A stretch of 5,742 bases of DNA from an uncultured Novosphingobium sp. (lineage in GTDB: Bacteria > Pseudomonadota > Alphaproteobacteria > Sphingomonadales > Sphingomonadaceae), in NCBI GenBank assembly GCA_946886365.1, contig CAMPIM010000155.1, forward strand, positions 1 to 5,742, written 5' to 3'. The translations under genes and the position numbers were made by a program. The notes beneath the pieces were generated by a model that was not told the origin of the DNA, did no database searches, and saw only the letters and a list, made by a program, of their open reading frames with translations. Of the stretch, positions 1 through 5,249 are shown piece after piece. The first letter of the stretch is position 1. The number at the start of each line of letters is the position of its first letter.

Positions 1-148
1 AATAATAATATAAAGGTCACGAAAATAGGAGAAGTAAAATCGGCAATAGCCGCGAAATATCGTTTAAATTTAAAAATAATGTTTCGAAATATCTATTGTT
101 GAGTATATTCAAACGTGCGGTGTTGCCGACGCTGACCGAGCCACGCTC
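1..148 (+). promoter_or_regulatory. AT-rich control region upstream of luxR
   Basis: Positions 1-110 are only about 26% G+C by direct count, in sharp contrast to the GC-rich genes that follow. The stretch has many TpA steps, a direct repeat CGAAATATC at 53-61 and 85-93 (32 bases apart, about three helical turns), and a short CGGC-AATA-GCCG inverted repeat at 41-52. A -10-like TATATT lies at 104-109 inside the element shared with the XRE gene; no convincing -35 is seen at the right distance. No ORF of good quality covers it. The low G+C and TpA steps are the kind of DNA favoured by MucR/Ros and H-NS-like proteins; that link is inference. Confidence 0.55.
97..112 (+). promoter_or_regulatory. 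Candidate XRE operator / -10 region of luxR
   Basis: TGTTGAGTATATTC at 97-110 is identical to a 14-base sequence at 2844-2857 on the - strand in front of the XRE gene. It contains a dyad TTGA-N6-TCAA (99-112) as expected for a dimeric helix-turn-helix protein, and a -10-like TATATT. The element ends 38 bases before the luxR GTG, the same distance as in front of the XRE gene. Thirteen bases further on both sites have TGCCGRCG (124-131 here). Binding by the XRE protein is inferred, not shown. Confidence 0.5.
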
Positions 149-895
149 GTGAAACTGGCGCGGCTGATCGAGGATTTCGAGGAAGAATGTGGTGTCTGTG
201 CCACGCCCGGCGAACTCTTCGACCTCACCGAAGCAGCCGCACGTGATCTCGGCTTTGATCGCCTCGCCATGGTCCATTCGCTCTGGTTTCGTTGCCCAGA
301 AAAGCGGCTGATCCGGCTCGACAACTTCGGCGAATTTGCCGATCTCTTCATCACGCGGAAATATTATCAATATGACCCGGCATTACTCGCATGCCAGCGG
401 ATCAACACCGCCTTTACCTGGACGCAGATGTGCAAGCTCATTCGGTTCGACAGGCGTCACGAGGTGGTGCTGCGCGAGGCAGGCCGGCATGGGTTGTGTA
501 TTGGCATGAGCCTGCCGGTCAGTGTTGTCGGCGAACCGCCGGGCTGCGTTTCGTTCGCCACGAGGAATGCAGCCCTTCCGTCCCGGTGGCGGTGCCGCGC
601 GGCAGCCCTGATCGGCGCGAGCGCGTTTCGCGAGGCGAGGCGACTTCATGGCTATCCCGGCCGCGCGATGCAGTTGCCCCATCTCAGCCCCCGCAAGCTC
701 GAAATTCTCCAGCTTGCGGCGCTTGGCAAGACGGATCCGGAAATCTCCATCATCCTCGGCCTCGCCCGCTCAACGATCGAAACCTACATGACTCAGCTTC
801 GCCAGACGTTCGACGTCTATAGCCGGACGCAGCTTTGTGTCGCAGCGTTGCGCTTCGGACTGATCGCATTCGATGACGCAATATCTGGATTCTAG
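149..895 (+). CDS. luxR: LuxR-family quorum-sensing transcriptional regulator
   Basis: A 248-residue protein with the usual two-domain LuxR/TraR layout. The acyl-homoserine-lactone binding domain spans about residues 15-160 and the LuxR-type helix-turn-helix about 178-240 (LSPRKLEIL... GKTDPEISIILGLARSTIE... LRFGLI). Aligned by eye to TraR, the ligand-pocket residues Asp76-Pro77, Trp91 and Gly119 are present. The positions of TraR Trp57 and Tyr61 appear to be Phe63 and Phe67, and TraR Glu178 in the HTH appears to be Lys183. No ATG is available near the N-terminus; GTG at 149 is the only plausible start, has a weak ribosome site, and is supported by its spacing to the shared upstream element. 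It lies 60 bases before luxI in the same direction. It probably activates luxI and/or transfer genes when bound to signal; target promoters are not identifiable here. Confidence 0.93.
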   Translation: MKLARLIEDFEEECGVCATPGELFDLTEAAARDLGFDRLAMVHSLWFRCPEKRLIRLDNFGEFADLFITRKYYQYDPALLACQRINTAFTWTQMCKLIRFDRRHEVVLREAGRHGLCIGMSLPVSVVGEPPGCVSFATRNAALPSRWRCRAAALIGASAFREARRLHGYPGRAMQLPHLSPRKLEILQLAALGKTDPEISIILGLARSTIETYMTQLRQTFDVYSRTQLCVAALRFGLIAFDDAISGF

Positions 896-896
896 G

Positions 897-908
897 GATG
901 CCGGCATC
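897..908. promoter_or_regulatory. 12-bp perfect palindrome between luxR and luxI
   Basis: GATGCCGGCATC is a perfect inverted repeat starting one base after the luxR stop codon. An overlapping GGATG...CATCC repeat (896-912) adds to the symmetry. It could be a lux-box-like operator for luxI, centred about 53 bases before the luxI start, or simply a small RNA hairpin at the end of luxR. It does not match the TraR tra-box consensus by eye, so the assignment is weak. Confidence 0.25.
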
Positions 909-919
909 ATCCGATCTTT

Positions 920-949
920 GCTCCCTTCGTGGAAACACGAAACGGGAGC
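920..949 (+). promoter_or_regulatory. RNA hairpin burying the luxI Shine-Dalgarno
   Basis: The sequence reads GCTCCC (920-925), TTCGTG (926-931), GAAA loop (932-935), CACGAA (936-941), an AC bulge (942-943), then GGGAGC (944-949). This gives 12 base pairs with one 2-base bulge and a GNRA-type GAAA tetraloop. The 3' arm GGGAG (944-948) is the evident ribosome-binding site of luxI, seven bases before its ATG, so the fold would hide it from ribosomes. There is no T-tract after it, so it is not an intrinsic terminator. The inner dyad could alternatively act as DNA, as an operator. Confidence 0.6.
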
Positions 950-955
950 CAGATC

Positions 956-1567
956 ATGGTCCATATCCTCCAGAACTACTCTCTCGCTGATCGCCGCATG
1001 GCGGCCATGTTCGAGGACCGCAAATGCCTTTTCGTCGATACGCTTGGCTGGGATGTGCCGGTAGTCGGCGAGCGCTACGAGATGGATGCATTCGACGGGC
1101 CGGGCGCAACCTATCTGATTGCGACGGGCGAGGACGAGACCCACGCCGGATCGATGCGGCTGCTGCCGACAGAAAAGCCACATATCCTTGGCACGCTATT
1201 TCCCGATCTTTGTGACGGTCCTGTCCCGACCGGGAACACGGTTTTCGAAATCACCCGGCTGTGCCTCCCCAGTCGCCTCGGCGCGGCGCGCAGGCGGAAG
1301 GTACGCGACCGGCTGATCTCGGCGATGCTCGATCACGCGCATGGCCATGGCATCTCGGCGCTGACCGGTGTCGTCGCGTGGACATTCCTGGAACAGATAT
1401 TGGCAATGGGTTGGCAAAGCCGGCCTCTGGGAAAGCCGCGCGAGTGCCAAGGCGTCTTGCTTGGCGCGTTTCGGATCGATCTCGACAGCGACACGATTCC
1501 CGGGGTCACGGCCACTGGCATCTATCATCCGGGCGCGGTCGCCGCGCAGCTCGCCCAAGTCGCGTGA
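956..1567 (+). CDS. luxI: LuxI-family acyl-homoserine-lactone synthase
   Basis: A 203-residue enzyme that joins an acyl group from acyl-ACP (or acyl-CoA) to S-adenosylmethionine to give an N-acyl-homoserine lactone. All signature residues of the family are visible: Arg22, Phe26 and Trp32 (FEDRK..F.....W), Asp44 and Asp47 (YEMDAFD), Arg68 (GSMRLLP), and Glu98 and Arg101 (FEITRLCL). ATG at 956 is chosen because GGGAG (944-948) precedes it by seven bases; an in-frame GTG at 929 would put the start inside the hairpin stem and lacks a ribosome site. It lies downstream of luxR and 11 bases before the oxygenase gene, with which it is probably co-transcribed. Its ribosome site lies in the 920-949 hairpin, so translation may be conditional. 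The acyl chain made cannot be read from sequence alone. Confidence 0.96.
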   Translation: MVHILQNYSLADRRMAAMFEDRKCLFVDTLGWDVPVVGERYEMDAFDGPGATYLIATGEDETHAGSMRLLPTEKPHILGTLFPDLCDGPVPTGNTVFEITRLCLPSRLGAARRRKVRDRLISAMLDHAHGHGISALTGVVAWTFLEQILAMGWQSRPLGKPRECQGVLLGAFRIDLDSDTIPGVTATGIYHPGAVAAQLAQVA

Positions 1568-1578
1568 GGAAGAGGACC

Positions 1579-2457
1579 ATGACGCACGACCCCGCCCTCC
1601 TCACAGCCCGCCTGCTCGCCGATGGCTACTGCATGGTAACGAATGCTTTTTCGGCCAGCACAATCGGCGCGCTTAACCGCGATTTCGATGATCGCTTCCG
1701 CTCTACGCCGTTTTGCGAAGGCAGTTTCTATGGCGCCCGCACCAAGCGGTTCGGCGCGTTGCTCCGCCGCTCACCGCATTCGGAATTGCTGGTCCGGCAT
1801 CGGCTTATCCAGCAAATAGTCGAGGCTGTCCTCGGCCTCTATTGCGATCGCATCGTCCTCAACCTCGCCCAGGCAGTGGAACTGCATCCGGGAGCACTTG
1901 CCCAGATCCCGCACCGCGATCAGGATCTCTGGGGGGCGGTACGCGATGGCCGCGAATTTCAGGTCAACGTCATCTGGCCGCTGACGGATTTCACCGAGGA
2001 GAACGGCGCCACGCTGATCTGGCCGGGGAGCCATCGGATCGAAGCGCCCGCCGAACCCGCGGCAAGCCCGATCGCGGCGGAGATGCCGCCGGGATCTGCC
2101 ATGCTGTGGCTCGGCAGCACCCTTCATGGCGGCGGCGCCAATATCACCGAAACGCCGCGACGGGCGGTCATCACCAGCTATTGCCTGGGCTGGCTGCGCA
2201 CCTTCGAGAACCAGTATCTCATCTATCCGCCCGAGATCGCCAGGACCTTCGATCCCGAACTTGCCGCACTCATCGGCTATGCGCAGCATCGTCCCAATCT
2301 CGGCAATGTCGAAGGGCAATGTCCGTCCGTGCTGCTGGCCCGCGACGAAATCGACGGTCTGGCGGCGATCGACGCGCTGCGCCCCGAGCAAAGACTGGCG
2401 CTTGCCGACTATGTCGCCGAGCAAGAGGCGGCCCGCTCCGGGCTGGTCGGCGGATGA
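1579..2457 (+). CDS. PhyH-family Fe(II)/2-oxoglutarate-dependent oxygenase
   Basis: A 292-residue protein of the phytanoyl-CoA dioxygenase family. These enzymes use Fe(II), 2-oxoglutarate and O2 to hydroxylate a substrate, classically an acyl chain. The iron triad is His112-x-Asp114 (PHRDQDLW) and His183 (STLHGGG), with Arg194 or Arg195 placed to bind 2-oxoglutarate. The family motif ENGATLIWPGSH is at 141-152. No signal peptide or membrane segment is seen, so it is cytoplasmic. ATG at 1579 follows a purine-rich GAGGAAGAGGA (1566-1576) and is only 11 bases after luxI, so the two are very likely one operon. My recollection is that a phyH-type gene beside luxI is common in sphingomonads. Position suggests a role in making or altering the quorum signal, but the substrate is unknown. 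Confidence 0.9.
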   Translation: MTHDPALLTARLLADGYCMVTNAFSASTIGALNRDFDDRFRSTPFCEGSFYGARTKRFGALLRRSPHSELLVRHRLIQQIVEAVLGLYCDRIVLNLAQAVELHPGALAQIPHRDQDLWGAVRDGREFQVNVIWPLTDFTEENGATLIWPGSHRIEAPAEPAASPIAAEMPPGSAMLWLGSTLHGGGANITETPRRAVITSYCLGWLRTFENQYLIYPPEIARTFDPELAALIGYAQHRPNLGNVEGQCPSVLLARDEIDGLAAIDALRPEQRLALADYVAEQEAARSGLVGG

Positions 2458-2556
2458 GCCGCCCGCGCGCAGCAACGTTACGCGGCCTCGATATGCCGAA
2501 GGCCCGCTCAGGCTACGTCAGGGATGTGGGTGGCAACCGCAGCTCCATTGCGGCGC
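2458..2556. other. Convergent gap between oxygenase and XRE genes
   Basis: This 99-base region separates two convergent genes. It holds an imperfect stem, GGCCT-CG (2484-2490) pairing with CG-A-AGGCC (2497-2504), and a second short stem CCGCAG/TTGCGG around 2537-2553. Neither is followed by a clear T-run on either strand, so they are weak terminator candidates at best. A reading frame starting at the ATGA that overlaps the oxygenase stop continues through here, but it runs antisense through the XRE gene and is not credible. Confidence 0.35.
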
Positions 2557-2805
2557 CTATGGATGAGCGGTTTGTTTTTCATGGCGCGCGATATCGGGAT
2601 CGAACATCTCGCGAATATCGACGTCAAGCGCATCGGCGATCTTTTCGATCTGATCGACCGAGATCGAATAATGCGTGTTCTCGATCAGGCTCACATAGGA
2701 ACGGTCGATCTGCGCCGCACCGGCCAGGTCTTCCTGCGACATGCCCCGCACGCCGCGCAGCGCACGCATATTGTCCGCGAACAGTTTCCGTCCAACTCCC
2801 GTCAT
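2557..2805 (-). CDS. Small XRE-family helix-turn-helix repressor (QseC-like)
   Basis: An 82-residue protein consisting almost entirely of a Cro/C1-type helix-turn-helix: MRALRGVRGMSQEDLAG, then AQIDRSYVSLIEN as the recognition region, then ISVDQIEKIADALDVD at about residues 50-65. Such proteins bind short dyads as dimers and often repress their own gene. The ATG at 2805 is preceded by AGGG eight bases upstream. The short, single-domain form and position next to an excisionase operon resemble QseC of ICEMlSymR7A, a small XRE regulator of element excision; orthology is inference. The promoter region carries the 14-base element also found before luxR, so this protein is the obvious candidate to control both genes. 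It is divergent from the excisionase operon and may regulate that too. Confidence 0.88.
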   Translation of the reverse strand: MTGVGRKLFADNMRALRGVRGMSQEDLAGAAQIDRSYVSLIENTHYSISVDQIEKIADALDVDIREMFDPDIARHEKQTAHP

Positions 2806-2841
2806 ACCGCCCTACGGACGGTCGCCGGCACGATTTTCCCA

Positions 2842-2857
2842 TAGAATATACTCAACA
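2842..2857 (-). promoter_or_regulatory. Candidate XRE operator / -10 region of the XRE gene
   Basis: Reading on the - strand, TGTTGAGTATATTC (2857-2844) is identical to the element at 97-110 before luxR. The dyad is TTGA-N6-TCTA here, slightly less symmetric than at luxR. TATATT at 2850-2845 is a reasonable -10 for the XRE gene, so a protein bound here would block its promoter, consistent with autorepression. The element ends 38 bases before the XRE ATG. TGCCGGCG (2830-2823) lies at the same offset as TGCCGACG in front of luxR. Confidence 0.5.
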
Positions 2858-2941
2858 GACCCGTGGCGGTGTCCGTTTCGGATTCGTTTTGAAATGGGTG
2901 ACCGCGCGATCCGTCCAGAGCCCCTGCGATAGAGGCCGGTC
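2858..2941 (+). promoter_or_regulatory. Upstream region of the excisionase operon
   Basis: This stretch must hold the promoter for the + strand operon starting at 2942 and the -35 region of the divergent XRE gene. A TTGAAA at 2889-2894 resembles a -35, but no good -10 lies 16-18 bases downstream, so the promoter is not identified. It may be weak or activator-dependent. AGAGG at 2931-2935 is a well-placed ribosome site for the excisionase. No further copy of the 14-base shared element is seen. Confidence 0.35.
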
Positions 2942-3163
2942 ATGGTGATCGGTGCCTCTTCATCGGGGCCTGCGCGCCCTTTCCTGACCACGCCGCAAGC
3001 CGGCCACTATCTGGGCCTGACGCCGCGCCATCTCGAGCGGCTTCGCTCCGAGGCACGGGGACCCGTCTACCGCCGGCACGGGCGATACGTCGTCTATCAT
3101 ATCGATGATCTCGACGCCTGGAGCCGGGCCCACAGCAGCGAGGTACGTCATGACCCGCGTTGA
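2942..3163 (+). CDS. RdfS/AlpA-like excisionase (HTH_17 family)
   Basis: A 73-residue protein with a single winged helix-turn-helix of the MerR-like excisionase type. It reads FLTTPQAGHYLGLTPRHLERL (about 14-34), then a wing R..G.YVVYHIDDLDAW (about 44-60). Small proteins of this type (RdfS in ICEMlSymR7A, AlpA in phage-like elements) bend DNA at attachment sites and direct integrase toward excision; some also act as transcription factors. The ATG at 2942 has AGAGG six bases upstream. Its end overlaps the traF start by 14 bases. The arrangement excisionase-traF matches known alphaproteobacterial elements. No integrase is in the window, so its partner must be elsewhere; a purely regulatory role remains possible. 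Confidence 0.8.
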   Translation: MVIGASSSGPARPFLTTPQAGHYLGLTPRHLERLRSEARGPVYRRHGRYVVYHIDDLDAWSRAHSSEVRHDPR

Positions 3164-3722
3164 AGAGAGCCGCGCGATTGCCGTATGGGGCCATGCGCTT
3201 CGCGCAGAGCGCGCCGGCCGTTCGAAATTGCGCAAACGCGCCCTGGCTCTGGCCGGATTGATGGCCGCGCTCGCCGCGACAGTTGTGCTTCCGCCAAGAC
3301 CGTTACTGGTCTGGAATGCGTCAGCGAGCCTGCCAACCGGGCTATATCGCGTGGCTGCGCCGACAGACCTGACGCGTGGTGATCTGGTTGTCGCGCATCT
3401 GCCCGACGCATGGCGCACCTTTAGTGCCGTCCGCCGCTACATCCCGGCCAACGTGCCCTTGGTCAAACGGATCGCAGCGTCGCCGGGCGAAACGGTCTGT
3501 GCGCGAGGCCGGGTTATCACCATCGACGGCCGCCGGGTTGCGGAGCGTCGGCTGAGGGACGGATCCGGCAGGCTGATGCCATGGTGGGCCGGATGTGTGA
3601 CCCTGCGCAACGGATCGGTCTTCCTGATGGCGGATGCGCCAGCGTCGTTCGACGGACGCTATTTCGGACCCAGCAGTCGTGGTGATCTACTCGGAAGAGC
3701 GTTTCCGCTATGGACGCGTTGA
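3150..3722 (+). CDS. traF: TraF-like S26 signal peptidase for conjugation
   Basis: A 190-residue membrane-anchored serine protease of the S26C (TraF) family, which in RP4 matures and cyclises the conjugative pilin. Residues 31-47 (ALALAGLMAALAATVVL) form one membrane segment. The periplasmic part has the catalytic Ser60 in NASASLPTGLY, the general-base Lys106 in LVKRIAASPGE, and the family box ADAPASFDGRYFGP (161-174). Cys118 and Cys149 could form a disulphide. ATG at 3150 is chosen over an upstream in-frame ATG at 3105 because GAGG (3140-3143) is six bases before it and the length fits the family. It overlaps the excisionase by 14 bases and the transglycosylase by 13, implying translational coupling. 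The pilin substrate is not in the window. Confidence 0.92.
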   Translation: MTRVEESRAIAVWGHALRAERAGRSKLRKRALALAGLMAALAATVVLPPRPLLVWNASASLPTGLYRVAAPTDLTRGDLVVAHLPDAWRTFSAVRRYIPANVPLVKRIAASPGETVCARGRVITIDGRRVAERRLRDGSGRLMPWWAGCVTLRNGSVFLMADAPASFDGRYFGPSSRGDLLGRAFPLWTR

Positions 3723-4348
3723 GACTGGCGGTCGGTGCGATCGCACTGACGGGAACCGCACCGGCGGCACACGCCGACAGCGTCGACCGCTGGACTGTGT
3801 TGATCGGCGAAGCCTCGGTGCGGTTCGGCGTTCCAGCCGAATGGATCGCGCGCGTCATGCGCGCCGAGAGCGGCGGCATGACCGTCTGGCGCGGACGTCC
3901 GATCACCAGCCGCGCCGGCGCGATGGGATTGATGCAGCTCATGCCGGCGACCTGGGCGGATATGCGCGCACGGCTCGGGCTGGGCGAAAACCCGCACGAT
4001 CCGCGCGACAACATTTTGGCCGGCACATTCTATCTGCGGCTGATGTACGAGCGGTTCGGCTATCCGGGCCTCTTTGGTGCCTATAGTGCCGGACCTGGCC
4101 GCTATGCGGCCTATCGTGCCGGCGCATCGCGCCTGCCGGGTGAGACAGTGGCCTATCTAACAAATACCAGTGGCATATCCGCCGCCATTCCGGCAGCAAC
4201 GGGGTACCGCGCGGTTGCTGTTTCGCCGCAAGCGGTTCGGCCACCGGACCGGCTCTTCTTCGCGCTCGCCGGCCAGGCGGAAGCACTGCGTCCTGCCGAG
4301 CTGTTCATGCCGCTGCGTCAACAGGAGACAAGCGACCATGGCGAATGA
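3710..4348 (+). CDS. Secreted lytic transglycosylase (conjugation type)
   Basis: A 212-residue protein with an N-terminal signal peptide (about 1-22, cleavage after AHA) and an SLT-type transglycosylase domain at about 28-150. The catalytic Glu53 is in MRAESGG. Further family motifs are GAMGLMQLMPATW (70-82), DPRDNILAGTFYLRLMYERFG (97-117), AYSAGPGR (124-131) and ETVAYL (145-150). Such VirB1/TrbN-like enzymes cleave the glycan strands of peptidoglycan in the periplasm to let the secretion channel through. The C-terminal 60 residues have no motif I recognise. The ATG at 3710 overlaps the end of traF; a GGAAGAG lies rather far upstream (3693-3699), so coupling to traF translation is likely important. 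Confidence 0.92.
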   Translation: MDALRLAVGAIALTGTAPAAHADSVDRWTVLIGEASVRFGVPAEWIARVMRAESGGMTVWRGRPITSRAGAMGLMQLMPATWADMRARLGLGENPHDPRDNILAGTFYLRLMYERFGYPGLFGAYSAGPGRYAAYRAGASRLPGETVAYLTNTSGISAAIPAATGYRAVAVSPQAVRPPDRLFFALAGQAEALRPAELFMPLRQQETSDHGE

Positions 4349-4766
4349 GACCTATGATCCTCAATCCGCTGAGAATGGCGATCGGTATATCCGGCTGCGC
4401 GATGCCGCGGCGCTCTATCTGGAGCCCGACAATCCCGATGCCGGCCTGCGGCTGATCGATGCCCATGTCGCACGCCTTGCGCGGCGCGTCCGGACCGTTC
4501 GTATCGCCGTTGCGATCGGTGTCGCCAGTCTCGCGCTTGCGGTCTTTGCTCTATCCTATCGGCCGGGCAAGGATGCCATCATGGTCGGTTTCGCGCTGGC
4601 CTGCCTTGCGCTCGTGATGCGCACGGGAATCGAGCACGCGATCTTCAACCCTTCCTGGCCGTGGCATGCCCGGCTCGCCTTCCTCTGGCCCCGTGAACCC
4701 GAGAAGCTGCGCGCGTTCATGGATCTGCTCGCGAGCGGCGAAATCACCGCCTATTGTCGGGAATGA
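4338..4766 (+). CDS. Hypothetical two-helix membrane protein of the transfer operon
   Basis: A 142-residue protein I do not recognise. After a soluble N-terminus rich in charged residues (1-50) there are two likely membrane segments, at about 54-73 (VRIAVAIGVASLALAVFALS) and 81-95 (IMVGFALACLALVMR). They are joined by a very short positively charged turn (RPGKDA), then a basic and tryptophan-rich C-terminus (PSWPWHARLAFLWPRE). A hairpin with both ends in the cytoplasm is the simplest topology. ATG at 4338 has AGGAGA nine bases upstream and overlaps the transglycosylase by 11 bases. It is the last gene of the operon. Its place suggests a helper of the transfer apparatus, but no function can be assigned. 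Confidence 0.8.
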   Translation: MANETYDPQSAENGDRYIRLRDAAALYLEPDNPDAGLRLIDAHVARLARRVRTVRIAVAIGVASLALAVFALSYRPGKDAIMVGFALACLALVMRTGIEHAIFNPSWPWHARLAFLWPREPEKLRAFMDLLASGEITAYCRE

Positions 4767-4775
4767 TCCGCGACA

Positions 4776-5249
4776 TCAGACGGCTTGCGCGATGGAAAGC
4801 TTCCTTCGCCGCGATGGTTCAGGTGCCGGCTTGGTCTCCGCCTCGGATTGGCGTGTCTGACCGGGCTTGCGGCCGAGACCGATTTTCACCGCCAGTGCCT
4901 TGCGCATCGCGGCATAATTGGGGGCGACCATCGGATAGTCCGTACCCAGCTTCCACCGGCTACGATATTCGGCGGGGGTCAGGCCATGATCGGTGGCGAG
5001 GTGGCGCTTGAGCATCTTGAATTGCGCGCCGCATTCGAGGCAGGCGATGGTATCGGGCTTGACCGATGCGCGGATCGACACCGCGGGTTCCGGTTTCGGC
5101 GGCGGGGTTTCAGCCTGCTGGCCCAGACCCGCAAGCGAACCGTAAACTGATCGGATCAGTCCGGGCAGATCGCCGACCGAAACCGGATTGTTGCCGACAT
5201 GGGCCGAGACGATGTCGGCGGCAAGGTTGAGAAGCACGTCATCGGCCAT
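4776..5249 (-). CDS. mucR: Ros/MucR-family zinc-finger transcriptional regulator
   Basis: A 157-residue member of the Ros/MucR family, which binds AT-rich DNA with TpA steps and acts as an H-NS-like silencer or regulator. The N-terminal part (1-45) matches the MucR oligomerisation region. The prokaryotic zinc finger has Cys70-x2-Cys73-x9-His83-x4-His88 (CLECGAQF...KRHLATDHG), the same spacing as the metal ligands of Ros. The family signature YRSRWKLGTDYPMVAPNYAA follows at 95-114, then a basic tail. ATG at 5249 is preceded by AGGAAAA five bases upstream. The gene converges on the transfer operon with only nine bases between stop codons, so read-through or antisense interference is possible. 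As a mobile-element copy it may silence element genes such as luxR, whose upstream DNA is AT-rich; this is inference. Confidence 0.93.
   Translation of the reverse strand: MADDVLLNLAADIVSAHVGNNPVSVGDLPGLIRSVYGSLAGLGQQAETPPPKPEPAVSIRASVKPDTIACLECGAQFKMLKRHLATDHGLTPAEYRSRWKLGTDYPMVAPNYAAMRKALAVKIGLGRKPGQTRQSEAETKPAPEPSRRRKLSIAQAV

Larger units (their letters stand above)
2942..4766 (+). mobile_element. Transfer module of an integrative or conjugative element (partial)
   Basis: Four genes overlap successively by 14, 13 and 11 bases: excisionase, TraF peptidase, lytic transglycosylase and a small membrane protein. From established examples such as ICEMlSymR7A, an RdfS-TraF-transglycosylase run usually sits next to a relaxase gene (RlxS type). 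Here the operon ends against a convergent mucR gene and no relaxase follows in the window. No element boundary, direct-repeat attachment site or integrase is visible, so this is only an internal part of an element or plasmid. Confidence 0.55.

Noticed and set aside
920..949. Intrinsic terminator of luxR
   Set aside because: The hairpin is strong but is followed by CAGATCATGG rather than a T-run, and its 3' arm is the luxI ribosome site.
1261..1578. N-terminal extension of the oxygenase reading frame back into luxI
   Set aside because: The PhyH domain begins right after the ATG at 1579, which has a good ribosome site; the upstream part lies within luxI in another frame and reads as shadow sequence.
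1771..2475. A 234-codon open frame on the - strand
   Set aside because: Lies wholly antisense to the oxygenase with its clear catalytic motifs; no recognisable domain of its own.
2454..2556. Gene starting at the ATGA overlapping the oxygenase stop
   Set aside because: The frame has no ribosome site or motif and runs antisense through the whole XRE gene, whose helix-turn-helix is convincing.
2570..2580. T-rich stretch after small stems as a terminator for the oxygenase operon
   Set aside because: The T-tract is interrupted, lies inside the end of the XRE coding sequence, and is too far from the CCGCAG/TTGCGG stem.
1713..2948. A 411-codon open frame on the + strand
   Set aside because: It overlaps the oxygenase in another frame and then the XRE gene antisense, has a low-complexity Arg/Ser/Pro-rich product and no family motifs; typical of GC-rich shadow frames.
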